Source: Symsagittifera roscoffensis
Lineage: Eukaryota > Xenacoelomorpha > Acoela > Convolutidae
DNA: 64,000 bases
Assembly: GCF_963678635.1 (NCBI RefSeq)
Contig: NC_087069.1
Coordinates: 21,717,138 to 21,781,137, forward strand
Direction: 5' to 3'
Part shown: positions 1 through 11,052 of the stretch, piece by piece
Position numbering within the stretch: position 1 is the stretch's first letter
Layout: each line of letters opens with the position of its first letter
Notes under the pieces: model-generated
Seen by the model: only the letters and a program-made list of their open reading frames with translations
Databases searched by the model: none
What the model was told of the DNA's origin: nothing
Position numbers and translations under genes: made by a program

Positions 1-2
1 TT

Positions 3-748
3 CAAGACGTAGATCGTGAAAGCATGAAATACATCAAGACCGAACGAGATGATCCTTCCTGGGCTGCCCAGGAAGGACGACTACTAATTCCAGCTTCTAA
101 CCTTGACTTGATACCCGGTATGCGATCGACGGGGACGTCGATGGATATTTTTGTCCGGGGAGTGGGGGTAGGACTTACCCACACTGAAAACTTGATAATA
201 AAAAAATTAAGAATAGCAAGAGAAACAGGAGACTTAGAAGCAGAAACAGGCGAAGAACCTAAGAAACCTGACATAGGCAGGGTAGTTGAGTCATATTTTA
301 ATTTACCAAATGAATATTCTAGTAACATAATACTAACAGACAGTGATTTCATACTCACAAACAGAACATGTGCGATAGCGATCACCGCAGACATGAGTTT
401 TGGGACAGCGCTAGCGGCAGATTTTAAGAGGGAATGCAAAGACCAGGGATAGAGGGCGTAGCAGCCTTACCTCCGGCGGTGTCGCAGATACCGGGAAAAT
501 ACTTATGCTTCTTGGTGACGAGGGTGACAGAGAAGCAGCACGTGGACCCAGAAAACCTAGTCTTGTCCTTGACGAGGCTGAGGGACTTCCTTGTCGAAAT
601 GGACGTGAAAGAGCTCTCGCTTCCAGTGTACGATCCAAACAGAGGAAGACTGCATCCTCGGGAATTGTACGCGCTTGTACACGTGATATTCTCTGATACG
701 AACATACAAGTATATCTACATAAGAAATATTACTTAAGTATAGGCTGA
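3..748 (+). pseudogene. pol C-terminal extension with broken macrodomain (E0)
   Basis: This is the end of the pol reading frame, entered part-way. The first open piece runs to 452 and the second from about 434 to the normal end of the frame at 748. The last ~140 residues resemble the ADP-ribose-binding macrodomain of the TARG1/OARD1 type: a strand ending in TADMSFGTALAADF (phosphate-loop-like), then YLCFLVT, an NLVLSLTRL helix, ELSLPV, and a final helix and strand ending in NIQVYLH. A 25-nt deletion at about 437, relative to E2, removes the residues after DFKRE and shifts the frame, so this copy cannot make the full domain. E1 carries the same deletion. The macrodomain call is by eye from motif order; loss of function is certain for a single-frame product. 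Confidence 0.65.
53..77. repeat. 25-nt perfect palindrome inside pol extension
   Basis: Two 12-nt arms, TCCTTCCTGGGC and its reverse complement, flank a single central T. The same palindrome occurs at 22661-22685 and 48962-48986. It codes for PSWAAQEG, and because it is palindromic the opposite strand reads the same peptide. Confidence 0.9.
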
Positions 749-1147
749 GTGATGTGCGAGAGGGTGTTAGGCCAAAGACTAAGTTGTATGTAATATGTGA
801 TATGTGTGTTATGTTATGTTATGTTATGTGTTAGGTTATTAAGATCATGGGTAAGTAGGGGTTAGTGACCATGAACAACTAAATGACGATCTTGGGAATA
901 GATCCAAAGTTTGGACTGTCCAATCTTAGGTCGGATTCCAAAATTTTAGAAACCAATTGATTTTAATAAATTTTAGGATAAATATCTTTTTATCTGAACT
1001 GTTTTTAAGCAAATTTTAACCATATATTTTAAGGTGAAACAGACATGTGTGATATTTGTGACTTCTTTTCTAGATCCTGATTGATCATTTTATACCTCAC
1101 TTGAGTCAAATATCGAATCAAATCAAATCAAACTTGAAAAGAATAGA
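749..1147 (+). promoter_or_regulatory. pol-ORF3 spacer with splice-site-like signals (E0)
   Basis: Noncoding, AT-richer DNA between the pol stop (748) and the ORF3 ATG (1148). It has a short TATGT/TTATGT run near 805-835. A near-perfect 5' splice site, G|GTAAGT, starts at 851. A pyrimidine-rich tract, CTTCTTTTCTAG, ends at 1073, and would give an intron of 223 nt. Alternatively the acceptor could receive a distant donor and make a spliced ORF3 mRNA, as retroviruses do for env. E2 keeps both sites (49785 and 50008). E1 keeps the donor (23452), but its acceptor AG has become AC. No transcript evidence is available from sequence. Confidence 0.5.
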
Positions 1148-3558
1148 ATGGCCAACTTCAACTTGGATGAATTGATGAACCTGGCAGAGGCATATGTGGG
1201 ACCGATGATAGATGCGATCTATCGTCGGCTGATCGATCGAGACTTCGCTCTGGAGGACCCAGAGGTAGTCATGTTGCTGACCGCCCTGATCAACATCTTA
1301 GGGCACGACAACCGTGGGGACCGCCCCACGGAAGTCCTGTTGATGGCAGCATATGGAGAAAGAGGAGTACTAGACCGCCCAAACACGAGAGTGATGAGGT
1401 GGAGAAACGGGGCTCTCTCAGGGAGTGACTTGGCGAATGAGCCTGGATTGGGAAGTTCTAGGACTTACCAACCAGGTGAGATGCCAATGCCCTCCAAGCC
1501 CAAACCTGGGCTGACGAGAATGCATCGGGAGATGAACAGCGAGGCGACCTCGTCTGGTTCACCACTGAGAGCAGCTGTGCCACCAAAAAGGGCGAAAGTA
1601 GCACATAAGGTTCAGACGAACCAAACCATGCAAGATCTGGACGAGATGAACGATGAGCTGAAAAGTACGAAGAAGGAGCTGGACGAGATGACCAGAAGCA
1701 TGCTCCAGATGGAGGAAGAGTGGGACATGTCGAGAAAGTTGTTTGAAGACTGCAACAAAAAGCAGGGTCAAGAGATTGAGCGCTTGAGGCAGGAATACAA
1801 AGAGCGATAGGAGCAGGTGGCGTTGACAACGGCCGTGGAGAAAGTGATACCTGCAAGGGATATTCCTCGTGGGCAGTCCCCGATGGAGCTCTTGACGCCT
1901 CGAGAAATGAGTCAAACAACGGAGACACGGCTTCCAGCAGAGACAAATCGAGTAACAATCCCGGATCCTAGCGACACCTTGGGTGATCCCGTCGTAGAAC
2001 AGACAGTTAGGAAGCTGATAGAGACAGCTGGACGACTGGTCGCTAACAAGAATGCGCCAGGTTCCGGGGTGACTGCACCCTATGGAATGATTGACGATAC
2101 GGGCAGAGTACAACTCTCCCAGACCGTGATCAGACAAGGGATAAGTAACGTGACACCACTCATGGGGAGCTCGAGAATCCCAGAGAGGAAAGTACGGAAG
2201 ATGCCAGCGAAGAAAGTGTCTCGCATAATAGACGTGCAGAAGAATAATCAATTGAAATATAATTTCACGGGAGTTCCGGAGACAGATCCGAGGGCCTGAT
2301 TTAATCGAGCTACTTGGAGCCCGGCTGTAAACATGCAGCAACCACCACTCGGGACATCTCATCTTATACTGGGAGACAGCTTGGTCAGAGTGCTGTCAAA
2401 TTTGAGGACCTCGTGGGTCACCACGGTGATGGCCTTTGGAGGAGCGACGATAGCCCAATTATATCGGATGGTGGAACTGATGAATCCAGGGAGGATCCCA
2501 ATGTGATGATCTTAGTTGGGACGAATGGCATCTCCAGAGGTTCAGACGAGCAGGAAGCACTATGGGAGTCAATGATGGTGTGTTTGTTTAGTACCCTCTG
2601 GCAGAAATTCAGTTGCGCGGTACTGACCGTTTGCACTGTGCCAATGAACGCGAGAAGCCTGACAGCATCAGGAAGAAGGCACAACGAGGGAGTCGTCAGA
2701 TGGAACAACATCTTGAGGAACCTAGCAAGTCGAAATGCCGGAAGAATGATCCTCATGGACATCGAACATGAGTTGAGAGCCATGGATCAGGCCAGACTGA
2801 CCACGGATGGCATCCACTTCGACAGTATTGAAGGACAAACTTGGTTGAATCGAGTCTTCCAAGAGCGGTTGGACGAGCTGGAAGCAGAAGTCTTTGACAC
2901 GAGAGTGCTGAAGGAAGAAGGAACAGTGAGTGACGCGGTGAATACTACCTTTGTGCCTCCTAGCTTGGAAACACGCTTGGGTACGGTCCCGGCCGTCACG
3001 AACTACAGGCAACAAAGCTCCAGCGAACCAGGTCGAAGAACAGACGTACAGGATCGATTGGGAGAAGCACCGATGAGGAGGACTATCCATCCTAGGAGAA
3101 GAATAGGACCTGTCAACCCAATCGAAGAGACAGCAGGCACATCTAGATCGGACACTAGATCGGAGACGACGAGTACCAGTCGAGAGGAGAGACCGAGCAG
3201 AGGCTCATTGATGTGGTCGAGACCCATACCGTCACCCTGGCATATATACAAAGACGAACTGATGAAGCTGGATCTCCAGAGAGTAAGCTTCATCGAAGAT
3301 GCAAGGAGGATGCTGAATGGAGCGATGCTATCCGTCAGCAGATTGTACTCGATAACCGGCGTAGACTGGTTGATAGCCGCTAGCATAAATTTCAGCTCCA
3401 CGACGGCCTTGAGGTTTGCTGACATGGAGGGACTGCCCTCTAACAACACGATGGGACCAGTGAATGCGAGACCGTTGCAAGATGTAAGACTGAACTATGA
3501 TGAGGGGAATCGTGAAGAGAGACCAGGAAGATTCCTGACGACGAGAGCGCCGATTTGA
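1148..3558 (+). pseudogene. ORF3 N-terminal part: coiled coil plus SGNH hydrolase domain (E0)
   Basis: The start is ATG 1148 in the context AGAATAGAATGGCC, as in E2. The protein begins with a helical region, then a charged coiled coil (about residues 165-225). An SGNH/GDSL-type hydrolase domain follows at about 2345-2830: GDSLVR (block I, nucleophile Ser), FGGAT (block II Gly), GTNG (block III Asn) and DGIHFD (block V Asp/His). SGNH enzymes cleave acyl or acetyl esters of lipids or sugars; the substrate here is unknown. Lesions: TAG at 1808-1810 where E1/E2 have TCG, TGA at 2297-2299 where they have TGC, a 1-nt deletion near 2497 that shifts frame inside the hydrolase, and TGA ending this piece at 3558 where they have GGA. 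Confidence 0.8.
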
Positions 3559-3564
3559 CAACAC

Positions 3565-4167
3565 GTGAAGATATTCAGGCAGCTGACGACAACCCCTGGT
3601 CATGTGAAGGAAAGAGTGTACCCAAAACTAGTGAACCAAGATGGTGATGCCCAGAGATATGGCGGATTGACAGCGATAAAGAAAGATGAGACCATCTTCG
3701 CCGCCTATGACAAAGCCGAGGCCGAGATGAGGAAGGCCAAAATTATGGTAGTAGCGAATTCAGAGTTCGTGTACACCTCCAAGTCTTTGTTTTGGCCGGA
3801 CGTCATAATGTTGGCAGCGGTCGACCTGGACCTATTGCAATCAGTATCTTTGGCTATAGGGGTACAAAGGCAGACGGACATGAACCCAATTACGATTGTG
3901 TTTGCTTGCATCAATCACCAGCTACACAGCAGAGGTTTTCTGAGCAGACTCAGAGATCCTACAACAGCAGAAAACGCAGTATGGCCAGCGATAAAAGACA
4001 TCCTGGAGTCGATGGGTGAAGTGGTGGATGCGACGAAGGAGGGGTCATTCAATAAAGTGGCTTTGAGAGTAGTATTTGCGTTGTCTCCGGGATATGCACA
4101 TCTCCCAGATGGACTGAAATTCGTGTATGCAATTGTGGCCTTACTCTCGGAAGGAAACATGATGTGA
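3565..4167 (+). pseudogene. ORF3 second block, possible degenerate SGNH-like fold (E0)
   Basis: It continues ORF3 in the same frame as the preceding piece; only the TGA at 3556-3558 separates them. It contains AKIMVVANSEF and later an IVFACINHQL stretch (VFAGINDHL in E1 and E2). Order and spacing recall blocks I and III of an SGNH fold, but the Ser and Gly motifs are not canonical. The piece ends at TGA 4165-4167, because one base is missing just before it compared with E2, where the frame runs straight on into the next segment. This is therefore one protein broken in two rather than two genes. Function unknown. Confidence 0.6.
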
Positions 4168-6092
4168 TCATATCAGCCCCGAATCGCATGATAGAAATGG
4201 AGAACCTGAGGCCACTTAAGGCTGAACTGCCTGCAGTATGGTCAGATATCTCAAACGCGATGAGAGGATTCAAGGACCACGCGCTACACATGTTAGTGTT
4301 GGACGAAGTGCTGGGGTTGGAACTGTCCAATTTCAGTCGACAACTCAAACTGAAACCGGGAATAGACGACGACCATCGAGTGATCACGGCAATGTCCAAC
4401 GACTTATGGTTCCGAGCAATGGAAGTGGCAAGTGAAGATACAATAAGAAAAAATTCACTAGAGACGAGAGCTCATCTGGAGGCGATGGTTCTGAGAACCA
4501 AGCCGGAAGCCAACCAGTGGCTACACCTGAACCCTAGAGTGGCGGCATTGGGTGCAGATGCTTTTGAGCAAGGCCCCGTGATGATTACGAAGATGCATGC
4601 CTACTGGTTGAAGGAGGTGAACCTGGCGGAAAATGCTGGAGAAAAGACCGCTGAATTTGTAAACAGAATGTGTCAGATTACTCTGGAAACTTTCTGGACC
4701 CAGGAAATGAAAGGACAGGAGGGCTTTGAAAGGACAGAGAGCATGCTAGAAGGGTTAGGAGCCGGATGGACCGCGTCCTTCTTGGCAAAAGTTTACCCGA
4801 AAGTCTCGCACTATTTGATAAAGGAATTCCTCCAAGCAGTAGTGAGAGTATCGATAGTGGAACTAATAGCCTTGTTCGTGACATTCGGAGCAATGAGTTT
4901 CGTGAAAGGACCGGCGATACTGCTCACCGATGGAATACAGAACCTGCGGCTAGATGGACTTCTGACATTGATCGCAATTACCCACGGAAACTTGGGAGGA
5001 CTAATGGAACTGGCACGTTGTCCAGAGCAGATGAAAGAGAGAGTGAGGAACTTGGATATTAAGAAATCCACGGACTTGTGGAACAAGATAAGAGACCTGA
5101 GACACACTCTTATCCAATATCTCTTACAGCAAAATCGCTTTGGAACGGGAGAAGACGAGACGATTGAAAGAGAGAAAGATGTTAGACGACATGTTGGAGG
5201 CATGCCGCTATTAACGGATCTGAGCTTGGCTACGAGAACCGATCCCTTGGCGCTGATCAGAGGAGTCACGGAGTTCGTGACAGTGATCCATGGACCAGCA
5301 GTCACGTTTGCGTTCCCTGACGTTAAGGTGGAAGCATATAGGAGGTCGGTGCTGCACCTGAACCTCATATCGGCAGTGCACGGTAGTACACTGAACTGGT
5401 GTGAGCAGCACACATTGCGGGAGCTCATGAGTGAAGATCTGTTATTTGCGAAAATATCGGAGCCAGAGATGACAGTCATCAATTTTGACGATCACTTCCG
5501 TGACCGCATTGGAGAAGTAGAAAGAGGACATATCGAGGTGTTTCCAAAGCTTTGGAATCTGAGACCCTATGACAAAACGAATGGTGAAATAACCAGAGTG
5601 CCTCGTCTCACTGCAGCCTATCACAAAGTGGGAGAAGAGACGAAGAACTGGGGCGATTACAAGAAGCTACCGGAGGCAATCCTTGACTTCCCTCTGATAA
5701 GAAGGATGTTGCTCGGAGCAGTCTCCGTGGTACAAACTCCTAGGTTGAGAGCATTCGAAACCAATGAAAGGAGAGTAGGGAATTTCGTGGGAACGGTGGA
5801 CCCATACTTTGTAGGGAGAAATGCCGCCGTGTTACAGTACACACGATTTGCATACACGGATCAAGCGACGAGAAGGCGAATAAGCAACGCCGCTACTCCC
5901 AAGCCTGGAAGATTTGATGAGGAATGGAAGGGATTAGGCTTAGCTCCGATGAGAATGAGAGGCAGGACCGAATTGCCTGAAGCCTCATTAATCCTGACTA
6001 GCGTAAAACAGGAGATGAAAGTGGGAGGAGTACTGCATACGAGAACCTTCCTAGCACCCTTCGGATGCGAAGAAATCAAAGTGGTCAATTGA
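4164..6092 (+). pseudogene. ORF3 central helical segment (E0)
   Basis: An open stretch of about 640 codons forming the middle of ORF3. It has no motif that I recognise. Predicted character is mostly alpha-helical, with a hydrophobic run (VSIVELIALFVTFGAMSFV) near 4850-4905 that could be a buried or membrane helix, and a C-terminal part rich in short beta-like stretches (MDPYFVG in the other copies). The apparent start is only the frame after the upstream 1-nt loss. The stop at 6090-6092 (TGA) is shared with E1; E2 has GGA there and reads through. Function unknown. Confidence 0.65.
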
Positions 6093-7421
6093 GAAGAGGA
6101 ACATAAATCGGCCGGTACACTGCTCATACCGAGATTCCAGGGAGAAGCCGTCAATGACGAACAAGGACCATCGAGCCCAAACAAAGATAAGTCAGAAGGA
6201 AATGACGGACAGGGTGGAAGCCGTCAAACCGAAGAACCCATGCAACAAGATCAAGCTGGTGGGGAAGACGACAGGGCATCGACAGGAGGAACATCCAGCC
6301 TGGATTTTAACATCTTCAGTGATCTTGAAAATAATGCGGATACGTTGGAAACGACTGAGCCAGCGGATGAAGACATCTCGACACTGGAGCCTCCGTCAGC
6401 CTTTATGGAAATGAAACGGAATTTGCCGGAGAGCAGCTCTCCTGGCAATTCAAGAAATAACGACCAGAGAATCCTCATGGAATCACCTCGGAGGAGAAAA
6501 ATAGAGGCTTCAACCAGAGTACCTTTCTTGGGAACGCTGCCCGAAGAAGACTGGGAAGTGCATCACCGAGACCACGAGAGTAGGACGGGATGTAAGCTGG
6601 ACAGAGTGGCGTTTATGGAAGAAGTCTGGACCGTGGTTCAAAGCTATGGGACCCAGTCTATTCCGAAAACGGGTCTCAACCAACCCTTGATGAGAGAAGT
6701 ACTTGACAAGCTTGATGAGTGTGAAGGGAGACTGAGTGAGTTGTTGATCGACTCAGCCACTGATGAGAGTGAAGCGAATTCTCCAATCAAGATGACACCG
6801 CAGGACGATGAAGGAGAGGTGGTGTACCTGTCAAGAACCAGGAGAGGGACGATGCGATCGAAAATGGTGATTGATAAAATCAATGCGATGAAAATGAAGT
6901 TAGGCAGCAGAGTGATGCCGAGGAGAATTGGAAAGACGAAAGTGGATTCAGAAATATCGATGAAAGCTGGTAACTCAGCGAAAAGGAAACGAGTCGAGGA
7001 GGTCATGGATTTGGGGCAAGGTGATTATCAATTGTCTGGCACAGATAGAATATTAACTGATATAGCGATGGTGCCACCCATTCTCATGGCGGGGATAAAG
7101 TCAACCGGTTATAAATCCAAAAGGAGTGACAGCACTCTGATTTGAGCAACCTTAGAAATGGAAATACTCAGCCAATGTGGAGAGAGCAAAATGAGAGACT
7201 TCAAGCCATCTCCCATAAATCATGGAAAAGGAAGTGTCGCAGGACAACTAACACCAGTGGAATACAACCGACTAACAGTGTCGGAGACAGTGTCAATAAA
7301 TGAACCCACCGGTGGATACATGGAGATGTTAGAATACCGAAACTCGGCTAGAGGGTATGTAATGGCCCTGGAAGACGAAAAAGCCATGGTGCATGATGGG
7401 ACTGACTCGCGAAGAATATGA
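6093..7421 (+). pseudogene. ORF3 acidic linker and following segment, interrupted (E0)
   Basis: Same frame as the preceding segment. It contains an acidic, Ser/Gly-rich low-complexity linker (around 6100-6480), a basic helical region, and the start of the C-terminal domain. A TGA at 7143-7145 replaces the GGA of E1 and E2. Near 7388 a 227 bp deletion between two short TGG matches joins distant parts of the gene and throws the frame off, so translation stops at 7421. A separate 4 bp deletion near 7459 restores the frame: the two losses together remove 77 codons. Function unknown. Confidence 0.65.
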
Positions 7422-7592
7422 TTCAGAAGAAAGGAAGAGATCAAAAGAAGAAAAGGTTTTCCGACGAATCTGAGGGATCTGATAGTCCAGGAGGGAGCAG
7501 CAATAGCGTGTGCGAAGCGGAGAGACGCTCTCTGTTTCATTCGATTCCTGATAGAGCAGATTTCAGTACCTGCATTAAACACTTGTGTTAAA

Positions 7593-9863
7593 ATGTTGAG
7601 GGAAGGCGATGAGCGAACGAAAGCCTTATTCTTGCTAGCACTGCTGGATATGCAGCAAAGTAAACCGATGAGGGTGAACATGAAAGAACCTGAGGAATTG
7701 GAACCCATGAAAAAGATAGACGAAATCAGGAGATTCTCAAACAAGGAGCTGAGACTCACTAAAGAATCTATGGGAGCATTGCCGAAATCCAGTGAATACT
7801 GTGGACCGATCAAGAAGAAATCGTATAGCTACGTATCCGGGATCATAGGGATAGCGTATAATCCTTTCCTGAGGAAAGAAATACGTGATTGCTTTTTTGA
7901 TTATGAGCAGGCGGTGTTACTAAGAGTCTGGACGTCCAGAATTGTAACGATTAAGAGCGTTAACAATCCACAGGCCAAATTGGGACTGGTCTTGGAAGAA
8001 GAGGTGACTGCACCTTCAGTACCAAAATCCGACAAGAGAGTGGAGTTTGGGTTGGGATTCTCAGATGAATTACTGAGAACGAGCTTGATGGCAGTGTGGG
8101 AATTGATGAGGCCATCATGGTGTCCTAGTCCCAACGCTGACTCAATATTACGGGCGACGCAAGACATACAGAGGGAACTGAATGCAGACTGTAACCTGCG
8201 TGACCTCAACATCGTATATAATGTGATGATAACAGCCTCTAAGAGCAACGGAGAAGATAAAGTGGAGTTGCCTGGCTGGGGACCAGAAAACTGGGTCAAA
8301 CCTGGTAGCTGTCTGGCGGAAGTCTGTGGACTGGAGGGTCACGTTTGTGGAGGTCTAGACTGTGTGAAAACCCTGGAGAAACAACACAAGCAATTGACAG
8401 TATTGTTTGGAAACGTAGTGATGAAAGCAAGAACGGAAACGGAACTGATAGCAGATTGCCATGGAGGAACCGATGTGAATCTGGTGACTGCACTAGGATT
8501 CTACAGCATGTTTGGTTCTTTAGAGTCACTATTGAATCTAGAACAGAAACATGAGATGGTCACAGCCATCAGCGTAGAAGTATTCCCAGGAATTCTGCAG
8601 ACTGAACAGAAATACATAGGGAAATGGAGGGAAGCAATCGAGACAGAGATGAACATCAGACACAGCGAGACTTATTGTAGACCATCAGGAGCACGATATT
8701 TGGTGGGTTCAACGTTGGCTCCAATGTGCAAGAGCAGATACCCTGTACATTTCGTAGCTGTGGACGTGAAGAGTACAAGAACGATTGTGGATCAAGCCTT
8801 CTCAGTGCCGAAGTGTGTGAGATTGGCGAGAATGTCTGAGAAGTCTTACGAGTTACTATGTAAGATGTTATCAGCAGTCCCAGAGAGAACCAAAGAAGAA
8901 TTGGAGTCAATACTAGGAAAGAAGTTCATGGGATATGTGAGCGGGAACTTCAGTGACTTTGAGAAACAGAAACAGAGAGGATCAACTGTCACAGATTACA
9001 ATGCAGTAGATGAAAATGATGAAGTCCACCGAGTGATGATGGAAGTGGAACCATTGCTGGAAGCTTCGGGAAAACGTAATTGGAGGAGCATCATGTTGAC
9101 GCATGACGAGTTTCCTTGCCACTGCTTGCTGCAGACCTGGTGGTACCCCAAGCGTAGTAATCTGATGTTGATCTGGGACTCTGGAGAGCTGCTCTCCATG
9201 GGTTTACCAGATTCATCACAGCCCGTAACAATAGTGATAGTGGGAGTTATGATGGCGATACGATGGCTGGAAGCTCATGTGAGAGAAAATAATAGACAGG
9301 AGGCACCGACGAGAGAACAGTTGCGGAAGTTAGATTGTCTAAAAGATTTAGACCTTTTTGAGACAATGTGCAAAGTTCTAAACATCCCGATGGAAGTGAA
9401 GAAGATATGGGCAAGAAAACGATTGATGCCATGGTTCAGAGCTAACATGACTGCATGGTTGTACGAGTATGCGAAAAAGCATATGTCGAAGCATGGCAGA
9501 GTGTACAGTGAATATCAGCTGGACATTGGGGCAGGAGCTTTCAAGCGAGCTCTCGTAACTCATCGGAATGCAGTGACCACCGCTGTGAAAAGAATTTCCA
9601 GGACGAGTGAACGTAGTGGAAATGAGAAGGCAGAGATGCTGAAAGAAGATCTGGAGAGAAACGTGACGTTGTGTCTCCACAACAGCTTCTGCAGGAACAG
9701 AGAATCTAACGTGGATCCACTACCTTGCTGCAAACAGAGGGTAGAAGAGCAGAAGTGTTGGAGGACGGCTTCCAGCAGCGTCAGGATAGCTAACGACGTG
9801 TTACAGGATACGGAGACTGAGAGTGCAGAGTCAGTATCACAGGAGGAAGAAATGGAGCATTGA
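7593..9863 (+). pseudogene. ORF3 C-terminal part, longest copy (E0)
   Basis: A 756-codon open stretch in the main ORF3 frame, including the natural C-terminus. It has scattered Cys (EVCGLEGHVCGGLDC near 8320), a short hydrophobic run (PVTIVIVGVMMAI near 9222-9260) and a Cys-rich tail (CLHNSFC, then CC and C near 9671-9760) before an acidic end. E0 is the only copy here that keeps the base whose loss shifts frame at 31313 and 57470, and the only one without the inserted TAA codon at 31721 and 57877. It carries 21 extra in-frame bases near 7909. I recognise no enzyme or envelope signature; there is no convincing signal peptide or C-terminal anchor. Confidence 0.65.
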
Positions 9864-9960
9864 CGAATGACCGAAAAACAAGATGAAAAAAGAAACGAAA
9901 TTAGAAGAATTTAGAAGTTTTAGAACTTCTAAACGACGAAAAAAGAAGAAAACGAAGAAG
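9864..9960 (+). promoter_or_regulatory. 3' hairpin and polypurine tract before LTR1
   Basis: A perfect 10-bp hairpin (arms 9910-9919 and 9924-9933, loop TTAG) follows the ORF3 stop. A purine-only stretch broken by one C (9938-9960) comes next and is followed at once by TGATG, a plausible LTR start. In LTR elements the polypurine tract primes plus-strand DNA synthesis. The same arrangement stands at 59051-59101 in E2. It is missing in E1 through a deletion. Confidence 0.55.
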
Positions 9961-11002
9961 TGATGAAGAAAAGTTAAAACTCAGAATTGTTTTAAGTGTG
10001 TGAAAAACTCAAGTGAGAAACCAAGCAACCAAGTTGTAATAGAACACTGAAACATTTAGTTGAGTTTTGAAATTGTTGCATTTATAAATTTGCATTTTGA
10101 TTTTAGTTGAAGTGGCTTTAGAGACACTCACTTACTACTTATTTAGAAAGGCTTTAAGTGAAGGAGTATATTAAAATATTCTAGCCTGCATGAATGTTTT
10201 TAATCAGCTAGGAGATCTGATCACTTTGTGGTGACATGGGAGGCTTGAGTAATCTCTCGAAGAGGGAGATTGTTTCATTGTTCTTTCTAACCACAGAGTT
10301 TCTTAGTTTTAATATTCAAGACAATGACAAGCGAGATTTCTGAAGGGAAACGCATAGTAGGATAATTTTAGCTTGTTGGTTGGCAGGACTGACCTGCAAG
10401 CCAACACCTTTTAAATCTAAGAGGAAACGTTTTAATCGGGACATTGACACTGGAAGTCAGAAAATATGTTTTATCTTAGGTCATATCCTCAATGTGCAGA
10501 TTGGTGAAAGAATTTGAAGGCTATAGTGATGTAGTATGATGCCATTTATATTCTGCAGTGAGTCGATGTGACGTGGATAAAAGTAATTTCGTGCATTTTG
10601 TAAATTCTGTTCGATGACACTGTATCTATTTTACGAACATTGCGTGATTCAATGAGGACATTGAGAGGACTGTCCGGGGAGTATGTGACATTCGACCAGA
10701 ATGTGAAAAATGCAATCTCTGCAGAATTCGAATTTTTAGCAGCGAGCCTTCCGGATTGGTGATTATTAAGAATTAAGAACGTTATTGGAACGATTGGCCA
10801 AACTGTGAGGGCTGGAATATTCTGGTATTTTAAGATTTCAAAAATTCGAATTATGACGTCATATTTCTGAGAAACGGCAGAAACGGCCATTTTGGCTAAA
10901 ACGAGAAAGAGGAACAGAACAACGTTAGCTGCGCTAACAACAACTAAGAAATCGAGATTGGAAAACGACAACGAGTTACAGATTAACAGAGAACACTCCG
11001 AG

Positions 11003-11052
11003 TTGCAACTATTGTGCCGCTACAATAGTTGCAAGGCCGTTGCGAACAACGG
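11003..11052 (+). other. Twin conserved hairpins in LTR1
   Basis: Hairpin 1 has arms 11003-11015 (TTGCAACTATTGT) and 11022-11034, 13 perfect pairs with loop GCCGCT. Two bases on, hairpin 2 has arms CCGTTG 11037-11042 and CAACGG 11047-11052 with a CGAA tetraloop. Both are preserved exactly in LTR2 (33110-33159) and LTR3 (60145-60194). They could be RNA structures (packaging, dimerisation, export) or a DNA-binding site. The role is inferred only from conservation. Confidence 0.7.

Larger units (their letters stand above)
1..9960 (+). mobile_element. LTR retrotransposon unit E0, 3' part of internal region
   Basis: This is the left-most, incomplete unit of the array. It opens inside the C-terminal extension of pol and runs through the spacer and the whole of ORF3 to the polypurine tract before LTR1. 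The sequence matches E1 from 22609 and E2 from 48910 nearly base for base, apart from scattered substitutions and indels. Gag, protease, RT and integrase of this unit lie outside the window. Particular to E0 are a 227 bp deletion near 7388, a 4 bp deletion near 7459, several G-to-T or C-to-A stop codons in ORF3, and 21 extra in-frame bases near 7909. Confidence 0.9.

Noticed and set aside
1559-2362. 267-codon antisense open frame, also open at 24154-24957 and 50494-51297
   Set aside because: It is the mirror of the ORF3 coding frame. It has no motif, and its openness follows from sense codon usage in near-identical copies.
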